From: Nocardioides pantholopis
Lineage (GTDB): Bacteria; Actinomycetota; Actinomycetes; Propionibacteriales; Nocardioidaceae
Reading direction: 5' to 3'
Length of the DNA: 64,000 nt
Assembly: GCF_003710085.1 (NCBI RefSeq)
Contig: NZ_CP033324.1
Span: 2,915,501-2,979,500 of the forward strand
The stretch's first letter is position 1. Each line of letters opens with the position of its first letter. Both the position numbers and the translations under genes were made by a program. The notes beneath the pieces were generated by a model. The model was not told the origin of the DNA. It saw nothing but the letters and a program-made list of their open reading frames with translations, and made no database searches. This document shows, one piece after another, positions 48,926 to 58,030 of this stretch.

Positions 48926-49858
48926 TCACCGGTCGCCCCACTGGCCCGGCAGCGGACCGCCGTACCACTGCTCGACCAGGGACCGGCTGATCGAGACCCC
49001 GCCCGGGAGCTGCACCCGGCCGGCCTCCACCTCACTGCGCAGGTCGGCGCGGGTGAACCACCGCGCCTCCTCGAGCTCGTCCTCGTCGACGGTGATCTCG
49101 GTGGACGTCGCGCGCCCGACGAACCCCAGCATCAGGCTCGCCGGGAACGGCCAGGCCTGGTTGCCCAGGTAGTCGACCTCGCCGACCAGCACCCCGCTCT
49201 CCTCCTGGACCTCGCGGCGCACCGCGTCCTCCAGCGACTCCCCCGGCTCGCAGAAGCCGGCCAGCGTCGAGAACCGGCCCTCGGGCCAGACCGCCTGCCG
49301 GCCGAGCAGGCAGCGCTCGTCCGGGGCGCCCGGCTCCCCCGCCGTGATCAGCATGATCACCGCCGGGTCGGTGCGCGGGAACTGCGTGCGTCCGCACCGG
49401 GTGCAGGCCAGCTCGTGGCCTGCCTTGCGGGGCTCCAGGGCGCCGGCGCAGCGCGGGCAGAACCGGGTCACGGCGTGCCACTCGGCCAACCCGATCGCGT
49501 GGAACAGCAGCGGCGCGTCCGCGATCGTGCCCGCGGCGAGCGGCGCCAGCAGTTCGCGCACCCGCAGCCATTCCGCGCCGTCCCCGGCGAGCCCCGACCC
49601 GGCGTACGCCGGGTCCGCGAGGACCGCGAACCACACCCGCCCGTCCTGCTCGCCCAGCAGCACCCGCACCCCCGGCGGAGCGTCCTGCGGCGCCACCCAG
49701 TCCAGGGCGCCGTCGACCGCGCGGACCCTCGTCCCGGCCACGACCAGGACCCGCGTCGCGGGGTCCGCCCAGCGCTGCTCGAGCCAGGCCTCGTCGGTGC
49801 GGCGCAGGGCCACCCGGTCGTGGGGGTCGGCGGCGAGCCGCTGGTGGGGGAAGCTCAC
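48926..49858 (-). CDS. nudC: NAD(+) diphosphatase NudC
   Basis: 310 aa from GTG. A zinc ribbon CPRC...CTRC (residues about 135-155) sits between the N-terminal domain and the NUDIX fold; the Nudix box is GFCEPGESLEDAVRREVQEESGV and NQAWPFPAS is the NudC-specific SQPWPFP motif with variation. Hydrolyses NADH to NMNH and AMP, and can decap NAD-capped RNA. The start overlaps the stop of the small membrane protein gene. Mycobacterial Rv3199c-like. Confidence 0.92.
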   Translation of the reverse strand: MSFPHQRLAADPHDRVALRRTDEAWLEQRWADPATRVLVVAGTRVRAVDGALDWVAPQDAPPGVRVLLGEQDGRVWFAVLADPAYAGSGLAGDGAEWLRVRELLAPLAAGTIADAPLLFHAIGLAEWHAVTRFCPRCAGALEPRKAGHELACTRCGRTQFPRTDPAVIMLITAGEPGAPDERCLLGRQAVWPEGRFSTLAGFCEPGESLEDAVRREVQEESGVLVGEVDYLGNQAWPFPASLMLGFVGRATSTEITVDEDELEEARWFTRADLRSEVEAGRVQLPGGVSISRSLVEQWYGGPLPGQWGDR

Positions 49859-50043
49859 GGCCGGCGGAACGCGTTCTGGGCCAGGACCACGACGCCGGCA
49901 CCGAAGAAGCCCAGCACCGCGAGGCCGAGCGCCTCCCCGCCCTCGTCACCACCCCACGCCCACAGGCCTCCCCACACGGCGGGGATCAGGCAGAACCCGG
50001 CGAGGATCAGCAGCGGCCACTTGACGGGGCGGTTGTCGCTCAC
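49855..50043 (-). CDS. Small two-helix membrane protein
   Basis: 62 aa from GTG, two hydrophobic helices (residues 8-28 and 38-57) joined by WGGDEGGEALG. Coupled to nudC by a 4-nt overlap. No known family. Confidence 0.6.
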   Translation of the reverse strand: MSDNRPVKWPLLILAGFCLIPAVWGGLWAWGGDEGGEALGLAVLGFFGAGVVVLAQNAFRRP

Positions 50044-50105
50044 GCGTCGAGCATGTCATCCCGGGGAGCCGGAAGCAGCGGCCGGGCCGCGGTGTTGGGA
50101 CCGAT

Positions 50106-51194
50106 ATGGAGACCGATGACACGGTGACGGGGCCGGTGCTGGACGCCGTGGTGATCGGCGCCGGCCAGGCCGGGCTCTCCGCGTCCTACCACCTGCTGCG
50201 CCGCGGGATCGACCACGTCGTCCTGGACGCCGACGACGCCCCCGGGGGCGCCTGGCAGCACCGCTGGGACTCCCTGACCATGCACGACGTGCACGGGATC
50301 GCCGCGCTGCCGGACGCCCCCGCCCTGCCCGAGTCCGGCGAGCGCGCCAACGCCGCGGTGCCGGCGTACTTCGCGGCGTACGAGCGCCAGCACGGCTTGC
50401 CGGTGCTGCGGCCGGTGCCGGTGGACCGGGTGACCTCGCAGACCGACGGACTGCTCGCGGTGCACGCCGGGGCCCGGACCTGGCGGACCCGGACCCTGGT
50501 CAACGCCACCGGGACCTGGACCCAGCCGTTCGTTCCGCACTACCCCGGCATCGAGACGTTCCGGGGCGTGCAGGTGCACGCCCGGGCCTATCCGGGCACC
50601 GAGCACTTCCGCGGGCGGCGGACGCTCGTGGTCGGCGGCGGGGCGTCGGCGGTCCAGCTCCTCGGCGAGCTGGCGCTGGTGACCGACACCCTGTGGGTGA
50701 CCCGCCGGCCGCCGGTGTGGCGCACCGGAGGTCTCGGCCCGGAGGACGGCCGGGCGGCGGTGGCCCAGGTCGAGGACCGGGTGCGCCGCGGGCTGCCGCC
50801 CGGCAGCGTGGTCGGGGTGACCGGCCTCGTCCTCCGTCCCCAGGAGCTGGCCGCGGAGCGGCTGGGCGCCTACCGGCGGCGGCCGATGTTCGCAGCGGTC
50901 GAGGAGGACGGCGTGCGGTGGGCGGACGGGTCGTTCGAGGCCGTGGACGCGATCGTCTGGGCGACCGGGTTCCGGCCGGCGGTCTCCCACCTCGCCCCGC
51001 TGCACCTGCGCAGCGAGCACGGCGGGATCCGGCTCGACGAGGCCGGGACGACGGCGCTCGCCGACCCGCGCGTGCAGCTGGTGGGCTACGGGCCCTCCGC
51101 GAGCACGATCGGCGCCAACCGCGCCGGGCGGTTCGCCGCGCGCGGCGTCGCCCGCTGGCTGGAGCGCGACCGGGCGGTGTCGACTGCCCGGTGA
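50106..51194 (+). CDS. Flavoprotein monooxygenase-like (FAD/NAD(P)-binding, FMO-related)
   Basis: 362 aa. Two Rossmann motifs: VVIGAGQAGLSASYHLLRRG near residue 14 (FAD) and VVGGGASAVQLLGEL near 178 (NAD(P)), with GGAWQHRW and VNATGTWTQPFVPHYPG between, and DAIVWATGFRPAV as the family's ATG signature. Similar to YpdA/TrkA-like and Baeyer-Villiger-related oxidases. Substrate unknown. Its stop lies inside the first unit of a 27-bp tandem repeat. Confidence 0.82.
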   Translation: METDDTVTGPVLDAVVIGAGQAGLSASYHLLRRGIDHVVLDADDAPGGAWQHRWDSLTMHDVHGIAALPDAPALPESGERANAAVPAYFAAYERQHGLPVLRPVPVDRVTSQTDGLLAVHAGARTWRTRTLVNATGTWTQPFVPHYPGIETFRGVQVHARAYPGTEHFRGRRTLVVGGGASAVQLLGELALVTDTLWVTRRPPVWRTGGLGPEDGRAAVAQVEDRVRRGLPPGSVVGVTGLVLRPQELAAERLGAYRRRPMFAAVEEDGVRWADGSFEAVDAIVWATGFRPAVSHLAPLHLRSEHGGIRLDEAGTTALADPRVQLVGYGPSASTIGANRAGRFAARGVARWLERDRAVSTAR

Positions 51195-51221
51195 GACCGG
51201 GCGGTGTCAACTGCCCGGTGA
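51168..51221. repeat. 27-bp tandem repeat spanning the stop of the flavoprotein gene
   Basis: Units 51168-51194 and 51195-51221 differ at 1 of 27 positions; a partial third follows. Each contains the inverted pair CCGGGC/GCCCGG. The first unit ends with the TGA stop codon. Confidence 0.8.
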
Positions 51222-51281
51222 GACCGAGCGGGTGATGAGCCGGCCGCGTCGCCGTGGACGGGCCGGCTCACCACCGGGGCG

Positions 51282-51359
51282 TCACTTGTCGGTGACCTTC
51301 TTGGCCACGGCGCCGAGGACGGCGGCGACGACGAGGGCAACGAGCAGCTTCTTGACCAC
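51282..51359 (-). CDS. 25-aa hydrophobic peptide
   Basis: GTG at 51359 preceded by AAGGAGAACCC; encodes a 25-residue hydrophobic peptide with KK at each end (MVKKLL...AVAKKVTDK), a possible single membrane helix. It resembles actinobacterial tiny membrane proteins but lacks the DLW ending of the DLW-39 family. Confidence 0.55.
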   Translation of the reverse strand: MVKKLLVALVVAAVLGAVAKKVTDK

Positions 51360-51501
51360 GGGTTCTCCTTCGGTTGGTTCACGCCACCCCGCCGTGCCGG
51401 TGGGGTGGACCCGCATCCCATCGTGCCCGGACCCGGCGGCGTACGCCGGGGTGCCACGCCGGACAGGGGCCGACCAGGGGCCGACCAGGGGCCGACCTGC
51501 C

Positions 51502-54500
51502 TCAGCCGGCCAGCAGCCGCTCCAGCTCGTCGCGGCCCGGGAGGTCAGCGGGCTCGACCAGGTCGCCGGTGCGGACGTAGAAGAACGCCGCCCGCACCGA
51601 GGCCGGGTCCACGCCCTCCAGCTCCGCCCAGGCCTGGCGGTAGATCGCCAGCTGCAGCGGGTCGGCGCTCTGGTGCCGGTTGGTCTTCCAGTCCACGAGC
51701 AGGAAGCCGTCGCCGTCGCGGTAGACCGCGTCGATCCGGCCGCGCACCACCTGACCGCCCAGGACCAGCGCGAACGCCGGCTCGACGGCGTGCGGGACCC
51801 GGTCGGCGAACGGCCCCTCCTCGAAGAGCTTCACCAGCTCGGCGAGCTCGGCCTCGTCGGCGATGTCGGTGTCGGCACGGCCGGGCAGCTCGTCGGGGTC
51901 CAGGAGCAGCTGCTGACCGAAGCGCGCCTCGACCCAGGCGTGGAAGCGGGTGCCGAACCGGGCCGAGGGCGAGGGCGGGCGGGGCATCGGGCGGGCCAGG
52001 TCGCGGGCGAAGCCCTCGGGGTCGTCGCGCAGCCGGGCCAGCGCCGTCGCGGACAGGCTCGAGGGCAGCGGCACCTCAAGGGCCGGCGACCGGTCCCGGG
52101 AGGCCTCCTCGAGCAGCCGCTCGATCTCGTCGTCCCACTGGCCGACCCGGTCCAGCAGGAGCACGTCCTCCAGGTCGTCCGGGGCGTCCGGATCGGCCGC
52201 GCGGACCCGAGCCGCCGCCTCGACCCGCCGCTCGACCTCGGCGGTGCGGTGCGAGATCGGCCAGGGCAGGTCGGTGAGCCGCTCGGCGTACGGGCTCGGC
52301 GTGCCCTTCTCCGGCATCGCCAGCCACTGGTCCGGCTCGCCACCCCAGGCGGTCATGGCCTCGCGGGTGCGCTGGAGGTACGCCGAGGGGCCGAGCCCGG
52401 TCTTCAGGTGCGGCGCCCAGCACCACGCCGAGACCCACAGCTGATGGCGGGCGCGGGTCCAGGCGACGTAGCCGAGCCGGAGCTCCTCGAGGGCCTCGTG
52501 GGCCTTGGCGGCCTTGCCGACCGCGACGATGTCCTCGCAGGTGTGCCCGGTCAGCGCCGGCAGGTCCCGGGCGTCACCGCGCAGCGCGGTCGGCATCACG
52601 AACGGCACGGTCAGCCAGCTGGAGCGGGTCCGGTTGGTGGGGAACTTCCGCTCGGTCACGCCGACCAGGAAGACCGCGTCCCACTCCAGGCCCTTGGCGC
52701 GGTGGACCGTGAGCAGCTTGACGGAGTCGGCCTCGGAGGGCGTGGCGACGTCGAGCCCCTGGCCGAACTCGTCCTCGGCCTCCAGCCAGGCCAGCAGCGC
52801 GGCCAGCGTGACCTGGCCGTCGACGGCCTGGAACTCCGCCACGGCCTGGACGAACAGGTCCAGGTTGTCGCGCCGGGCCGCGGCCGCGGGGCTCACCGAG
52901 GAGGCCAGCTCGACGTCGATCCCGGTGGTCTCCACGATCCGGCGGACCAGGTCGAGGATCGGCTCGCCGATCGAGGAGCGCAGCCGGCGCAGTTCGTCGG
53001 CGAGCAGCGTGAAGCGCTCGCGCGCCTGGGCGGAGTAGTCGAGCTCGCCGGGATCCTCCAGCGCGTCGCACAGCGCGGGGATCTCGGTCGGGTCCGCGCC
53101 CTCGACGGCCGCACCCAGCTGGGCCTGCAGGTCGGCGAAGTCCTGGGGGCCGCCGGCGCCGCCGGTGAGCTCCCGGGCCCGGCGCCCGAGCAGGGCCAGG
53201 TCACGCGGCCCGATCGCCCACCGGGGGCCGGCCAGCAGCGTCAGCAGCGCGGCGTTCGCGGTGACGTCCTGGACCAGGGTCAGGGTCGCGACGACCTCGG
53301 CCACCTCCGGCAGTCGGAGCAGCCCCTTGAGGCCCACGATCTCGACCGGCACCTCCCGCGCGGACAGCGCGTCGAAGACCGCCGCCGCGTGGGCGTTGTC
53401 GCGGGTCAGGACGCCGATCTCCTTCCAGCACGGGCCCTCGCGGCGGCGGGTCAGCTCGGCGTGGGTGGCGATCACCTGGTCGGCCAGCCAGGCCAGCTCG
53501 CCGTCCCAGGTCTCGTGCACGACGGCCCGCACCTCCCCCGGGTCGGCACCGGGCTTGGCCTCCAGCGGCAGCAGCTCGGGCCGGTCGGCGTACAGCTCCG
53601 CGGCGAGGTGGTTGGCGGTGGCGAGGATGCGCGCGTCGGAGCGACGGTTGACCGTGAGCGGATAGGTCGTGGTCGCCCCGTCGCGGGCGGGGAAGTCCTG
53701 GCCGAACTCCAAGATGTTGGACACCGAGGCGCCGCGCCAGCCGTAGATCGCCTGGTTGGGGTCGCCGACCGCTGTCACCGGGTGGCCCCGGCCGTGCTCG
53801 GCGTCGGGTCCGGAGAAGAGCCGGCTGAGCATCAGCGCCTGGGCGACCGAGGTGTCCTGGTACTCGTCGAGGAGCACGACCTTGAACTTCGCGCGCTCCG
53901 CCTCGCCGACCTCGGGGCACTCCTGCGCGAGCCGGGCCGCGAGCGCGATCTGGTCGGAGAAGTCCATCAGGCCGTGGCGCCGCTTGAGGGCGCGGTAGGC
54001 CTCGACCAGGCCGAGCAGCTCGGCGCGCCGGTCGATCGCGGCGATCGCCTTCTCGTTCTTCTCCCGGTAGGTCTTGCGGTGCTCGGTGGCCATCCCGGCC
54101 TCGAACAGCGGGCGCTGCGCGGCGTCGTGGGCGCGCACCTCGGCGGGACTCACCAGGTGCTCGCTCATCTCGCCGTCCAGGGCGAGGAGGTACTGGACGA
54201 CGTGGCGCGGGGAGTCGCTGAGCGCCGCCACCGGGGCGGTGTAGCGCTGCACCGCCCGCGCGGCGAGCTGGTAGCGGCTGGCGTCGGCGATCAGCCGGGT
54301 GTCGGGCTCGTGGCCGATGCGCAGGCCGTGCTCGGAGAGCAGCGCCGAGGCGTAGGAGTGGTACGTCGCGACGGTCGGCTCCTCGACCTCGTCGGCCGCG
54401 TCCGGGTCGGCGGGGTCGACCCGGCGGGTGCCGCGCTCGGGCAGCAGGCCCGCCTGGCGGAGGTTCTCCCGGATCCGGGACTGCAGCTCGGCGGTCGCCT

Positions 54501-54729
54501 TGGTGGTGAAGGTCAGGCCGAGGACCTCCTCGGGGCGGACCCGGCCGGTGGCGACCAGCCACACCACCCGGGCGGCCATCACCGTGGTCTTGCCCGAGCC
54601 GGCGCCCGCGATCACGACGGCGGGCTCCAGGGGCGCGGTGATCGCGGCGAACTGCTGGTCGCTGAAGGTCCAGTCGGCGCCGAGGACGTCGCGCAGCTGC
54701 TCGGGGGTGGTGATGTCGCGCAGCGTCAC
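51502..54729 (-). CDS. adnB: AdnB-like DNA end-resecting helicase-nuclease subunit
   Basis: 1075 aa. Walker A GAGSGKTT at residues 42-49, other SF1A motifs (VLLDEYQDTSVAQALMLSRLF, VGDPNQAIYGWRGAS, LTVHRAKGLEWDAVFLVGVTE) and a C-terminal PD-(D/E)XK RecB-like nuclease: RGRIDAVYRDGDGFLLVDWKTNRHQ followed by LQLAIYRQAWAEL. Both motor and nuclease motifs look intact. Pairs with AdnA in double-strand break end resection (mycobacterial Rv3201c-like). GTG at 54729 overlaps the AdnA stop. Confidence 0.9.
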   Translation of the reverse strand: MTLRDITTPEQLRDVLGADWTFSDQQFAAITAPLEPAVVIAGAGSGKTTVMAARVVWLVATGRVRPEEVLGLTFTTKATAELQSRIRENLRQAGLLPERGTRRVDPADPDAADEVEEPTVATYHSYASALLSEHGLRIGHEPDTRLIADASRYQLAARAVQRYTAPVAALSDSPRHVVQYLLALDGEMSEHLVSPAEVRAHDAAQRPLFEAGMATEHRKTYREKNEKAIAAIDRRAELLGLVEAYRALKRRHGLMDFSDQIALAARLAQECPEVGEAERAKFKVVLLDEYQDTSVAQALMLSRLFSGPDAEHGRGHPVTAVGDPNQAIYGWRGASVSNILEFGQDFPARDGATTTYPLTVNRRSDARILATANHLAAELYADRPELLPLEAKPGADPGEVRAVVHETWDGELAWLADQVIATHAELTRRREGPCWKEIGVLTRDNAHAAAVFDALSAREVPVEIVGLKGLLRLPEVAEVVATLTLVQDVTANAALLTLLAGPRWAIGPRDLALLGRRARELTGGAGGPQDFADLQAQLGAAVEGADPTEIPALCDALEDPGELDYSAQARERFTLLADELRRLRSSIGEPILDLVRRIVETTGIDVELASSVSPAAAARRDNLDLFVQAVAEFQAVDGQVTLAALLAWLEAEDEFGQGLDVATPSEADSVKLLTVHRAKGLEWDAVFLVGVTERKFPTNRTRSSWLTVPFVMPTALRGDARDLPALTGHTCEDIVAVGKAAKAHEALEELRLGYVAWTRARHQLWVSAWCWAPHLKTGLGPSAYLQRTREAMTAWGGEPDQWLAMPEKGTPSPYAERLTDLPWPISHRTAEVERRVEAAARVRAADPDAPDDLEDVLLLDRVGQWDDEIERLLEEASRDRSPALEVPLPSSLSATALARLRDDPEGFARDLARPMPRPPSPSARFGTRFHAWVEARFGQQLLLDPDELPGRADTDIADEAELAELVKLFEEGPFADRVPHAVEPAFALVLGGQVVRGRIDAVYRDGDGFLLVDWKTNRHQSADPLQLAIYRQAWAELEGVDPASVRAAFFYVRTGDLVEPADLPGRDELERLLAG

Positions 54730-57700
54730 GAGAGCACCGTCCCGGCGGTCTTGTCGGGGCACAGGGCGTGGAAGGAGCAGCGGTCGCACTGCGGGCCGGG
54801 GCGGGCCACGAAGTCCTCGGCGCGCAGGACCGCGGCGGCCTGGACGAGCTGCTCCTCGACGAAGCCCGCGCCCTCGGTCGGCGGAGGCTGACGCTGCACC
54901 TTGGGCAGGTCGACGCCGTGGCGCAGCTGCACCAGCTCCGCGCCACCCGGGGCGCCCGGTCCGAGGCCCTCGGGCAGCCAGGCGTCGGCGGCGCCGTGCT
55001 CGACGGCGAGCTGGTAGAGCCCCAGCTGGGCGTGCCGCTCGACCTGGGGCCCGGTGGGCGGGTACTTGCCGGTCTTCAGGTCCACGACGACGACCCGCGG
55101 CCCGCGTCCGGTGGCCTCGGGGTCCTCCTCCAGCTCCAGGCGGTCGGCGTAGCCGTGCAGCCGGACCCGCTGCCCGTCGGGCAGCGTGACCTCGGCCTGC
55201 ATCCGGGGCTCGGTGGCCAGGACCGTGCGGGCGCCGGGCCGCTGGTGCCAGGCCACGAAGCGTGCCAGCGCGTCGCGGACCGCGGCGCGCTCGCGCATCC
55301 GCGACCAGGGGGTGCGGAACTCCATGCGGTCCCAGACCTCGTCGACCAGCGGCATCAGGTCGGCGTCGACGTCGACCGGGGAGGGCAGCTCCCCGACCGC
55401 GATCCGCTCGGCGATCGCGTGCACGACCTTGCCGAAGCCCTGGCTGGCCGAGCTGACGACCTCGCCGCCGGCCTCGCGGGACAGGAACCACTGGGCCGGG
55501 CAGGTCAGCAAGCCCTCGAGGGTGCTGGCCGAGATCGTCAGCGGCTCCTCCGTCGGGCGCACCGGCCGGTCCGCGCGGCTCGGCGCCCGCAGGCCCCACC
55601 AGCTGGCGGGGTCGGCCGCCGGCGCCACCGGCCGGCCGTGCACCTCGGCCTCGGCGAGCCGGCGCAGCCGGCGGGCGGCGGCCCGGCGCAGCGGCTCGGG
55701 CTGCTCGGGGTCGGCGAGGGTACGCCGCAGCTCGGCGACCAGCCCGGCCACCGACAGCGGCCGGCGCGGCCGGCCGACCCGGTGCTCGGGGTCGCGACCG
55801 AGCTCGGAGAGGAACCGGGACGGCTGCTCGCCCTCGTCGTCGCTGGAGGCCACCGCGGTGACCACCAGGCGCTGGCGGGCACGGGTCGCGGCGACGTAGA
55901 AGAGCCGCCGCTCCTCGGCCAGCATGGTGCCGCGGGTCAGCGGCGGCAGCAGCTCGTCGCGGCCGATCCGGTCGGCCTGGAGCAGGGAGTCGCGCCGGCG
56001 CAGGTCGGGCCAGGCGCCCTCCTGGACCCGGGCCACGACCACCAGCCGCCACTCCAGGCCCTTGGACCGGTGCGCGGTGAGCAGACGGACGGCGTCGCCG
56101 CGCACGCCGCGGTCGGCGAGGGTGTCCGCCGGGATCTCCTGGGCGCTCAGCGTCGCGACGAACTCCCGGACGCTGGTGTGGCCGCGCTGCTCCTCGGCGC
56201 GGGCCGCGGTCTCGAAGAGCGCGCAGATCGCGTCCAGGTCGCGGTGGGCCAGCCGCGCGCCGTGGCCGCCGGAGGACGTGGCATGGCGCAGCCGGCGCCC
56301 CCAGTCCGAGCCCTCCCACAGCGTCCAGAGCACCTCCTCCACGGTGGCGCCCTCGCTCAGCTCGGCGCGGGCCCGGGCGATCGTGGCGGCCACCCGTCGG
56401 GCCCGGCGCGCGGCGTCGCCGGGCAGGCCGGCCAGCGTCTGCGGATCCAGCACGGCACGCCGCACGAGGTCGCGGGGCGCGACGTCGGGGAAGCGCTCGC
56501 GCAGGGCCCGGGTCAGCGCCCGCACGTCGGTGGCGTCGAGCGCGCCGAGCTGGGAGGTGAGCAGCCCCTGTGCGCGGTCGGCGCCGACGTGGTCGGGGGA
56601 CGCCGGGTCCTCGACGTCGGCGTCGACGACCACCCCGAGCGCGGCGAGCAGCGGCAGCACGGCCGGCTCCCGCACCAGCGGCGTCTCGTCACTGGCGACC
56701 TCGACCGGGACCCCGGCCGCGACCAGCGAGCGACGCAGCCCCGGGATCTCGGTGCGCCCGGAGCGGACCAGCACCGCCATGTCCGACCAGGGGATGCCGT
56801 CCTCGAGGTGCGCGCGGCGCAGCAGGTCCGCGACGTGCTCGGTCTCCGCGCGAGCGGTGTCGAAGGTGAGCACGTCGACGGTGCCGGGCCCCAGCGCGTG
56901 GGCCACCGGGGCGGGGTTGCGGAAGGCGGCGTACTGCTCGGCGGGGATGGCCCCGCTCACCGCGATCCCGGCCGCGATCGAGCGGGAGGCACGCAGCAGC
57001 CGGGACCCGAAGCGCCGGGTCGTGGCCAGCGCGACCACCGGCGCCGGCGCGCCGCCGGGCAGCGCGAACTCGCGGGGGAAGTCGAGGATGCCGCGCACGT
57101 CGGCGCCGCGGAACCCGTAGATCGACTGGTCCGGGTCGCCCACTGCTACCAGGTTGCGCCCGTCGCCGGCCAGCGCCTGCAGCAGCGCGACCTGGCTGGG
57201 GTCGGTGTCCTGGTACTCGTCGACGAAGACGTGGGAGAACTGGGCGCGCAGCTCGTCGCGGTGCACCTGGGCCTCGATGACCGCGCGCGCGATCAGGTCG
57301 GGGTAGTCGATCGCGCTCTGGTCGCCCAGGACGTCGAGGTACTGAGCCATGAAGGCGCCGGCCGCCTCGAGCTCGGGCACCCGCTCGCGCCGGCCGAGCT
57401 CGGCGAGGTCGGCGGGGTCGAGGCCGCGCTCGCGGGCCCGGGAGAGCACCGCGTGCACCTCCTTGGCGAAGCCGCGGGTGCCGACGGCGGCCCGCAGCCC
57501 GTCGGGCCAGCGGACCGCCTCGGGGTGGTCGCCGAGCAGCTCGGTCAGCACGACGTCCTGCTCGGGGGCCGTCAGCAGCCGCAGCGGCGCGGCGTACAGC
57601 TCGGCGGGCGCGAAGCGGCGCACCAGCCCGTAGGCGAAGGAGTGGAAGGTCGAGCTCAGGGTGGAGGCCATGGTGCGGCCCAGCCGGGCGGTGACCCGGT

Positions 57701-57947
57701 CGCGCAGCTGCTCGGCGGCCTTGCGGGAGAACGTCAGCGCGAGCACCTCGTCGGGGCGGGCGCCGCGGGTCTCGATGCGCTCGACGATCGCCTCGACCAG
57801 CGTCGTGGTCTTGCCGGTGCCGGGGCCGGCGAGCACGAGCAGCGGGCCCCCGGGGTGGTCGACGACGCGCTGCTGGTGCTCGTCGAGGACCGGCACGTCG
57901 AGGTCGGCGCGCCGGCGCACGAGGCGGTAGGACGTCGGCGCGGTCAT
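54726..57947 (-). CDS. adnA: AdnA-like DNA end-resecting helicase-nuclease subunit
   Basis: 1073 aa from ATG at 57947. Walker A GPGTGKTT at 41-48, DEYQDTDPSQVALL, VGDPDQSIYGFRGAD and LTAHRSKGLEWRLVVVARVQ as helicase motifs, and a C-terminal RecB-like nuclease with VVVVDLKTGKYPP and QLGLYQLAV, followed by CDRCSFHALC, part of an AddB-type iron-sulphur cysteine set with LTCPAQWF upstream. Comparable to mycobacterial Rv3202c. Upstream gene of the coupled adnA-adnB pair; divergent from the CoA-transferase gene. Confidence 0.9.
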   Translation of the reverse strand: MTAPTSYRLVRRRADLDVPVLDEHQQRVVDHPGGPLLVLAGPGTGKTTTLVEAIVERIETRGARPDEVLALTFSRKAAEQLRDRVTARLGRTMASTLSSTFHSFAYGLVRRFAPAELYAAPLRLLTAPEQDVVLTELLGDHPEAVRWPDGLRAAVGTRGFAKEVHAVLSRARERGLDPADLAELGRRERVPELEAAGAFMAQYLDVLGDQSAIDYPDLIARAVIEAQVHRDELRAQFSHVFVDEYQDTDPSQVALLQALAGDGRNLVAVGDPDQSIYGFRGADVRGILDFPREFALPGGAPAPVVALATTRRFGSRLLRASRSIAAGIAVSGAIPAEQYAAFRNPAPVAHALGPGTVDVLTFDTARAETEHVADLLRRAHLEDGIPWSDMAVLVRSGRTEIPGLRRSLVAAGVPVEVASDETPLVREPAVLPLLAALGVVVDADVEDPASPDHVGADRAQGLLTSQLGALDATDVRALTRALRERFPDVAPRDLVRRAVLDPQTLAGLPGDAARRARRVAATIARARAELSEGATVEEVLWTLWEGSDWGRRLRHATSSGGHGARLAHRDLDAICALFETAARAEEQRGHTSVREFVATLSAQEIPADTLADRGVRGDAVRLLTAHRSKGLEWRLVVVARVQEGAWPDLRRRDSLLQADRIGRDELLPPLTRGTMLAEERRLFYVAATRARQRLVVTAVASSDDEGEQPSRFLSELGRDPEHRVGRPRRPLSVAGLVAELRRTLADPEQPEPLRRAAARRLRRLAEAEVHGRPVAPAADPASWWGLRAPSRADRPVRPTEEPLTISASTLEGLLTCPAQWFLSREAGGEVVSSASQGFGKVVHAIAERIAVGELPSPVDVDADLMPLVDEVWDRMEFRTPWSRMRERAAVRDALARFVAWHQRPGARTVLATEPRMQAEVTLPDGQRVRLHGYADRLELEEDPEATGRGPRVVVVDLKTGKYPPTGPQVERHAQLGLYQLAVEHGAADAWLPEGLGPGAPGGAELVQLRHGVDLPKVQRQPPPTEGAGFVEEQLVQAAAVLRAEDFVARPGPQCDRCSFHALCPDKTAGTVLS

Positions 57948-58030
57948 GACCTCATTCGATCATCCGGGGCCGACAGTCCTGTCGAGACTTGCCGTTCCGG
58001 GCGTTCGGGCGGGATGGGAGGGTTGCGGGC

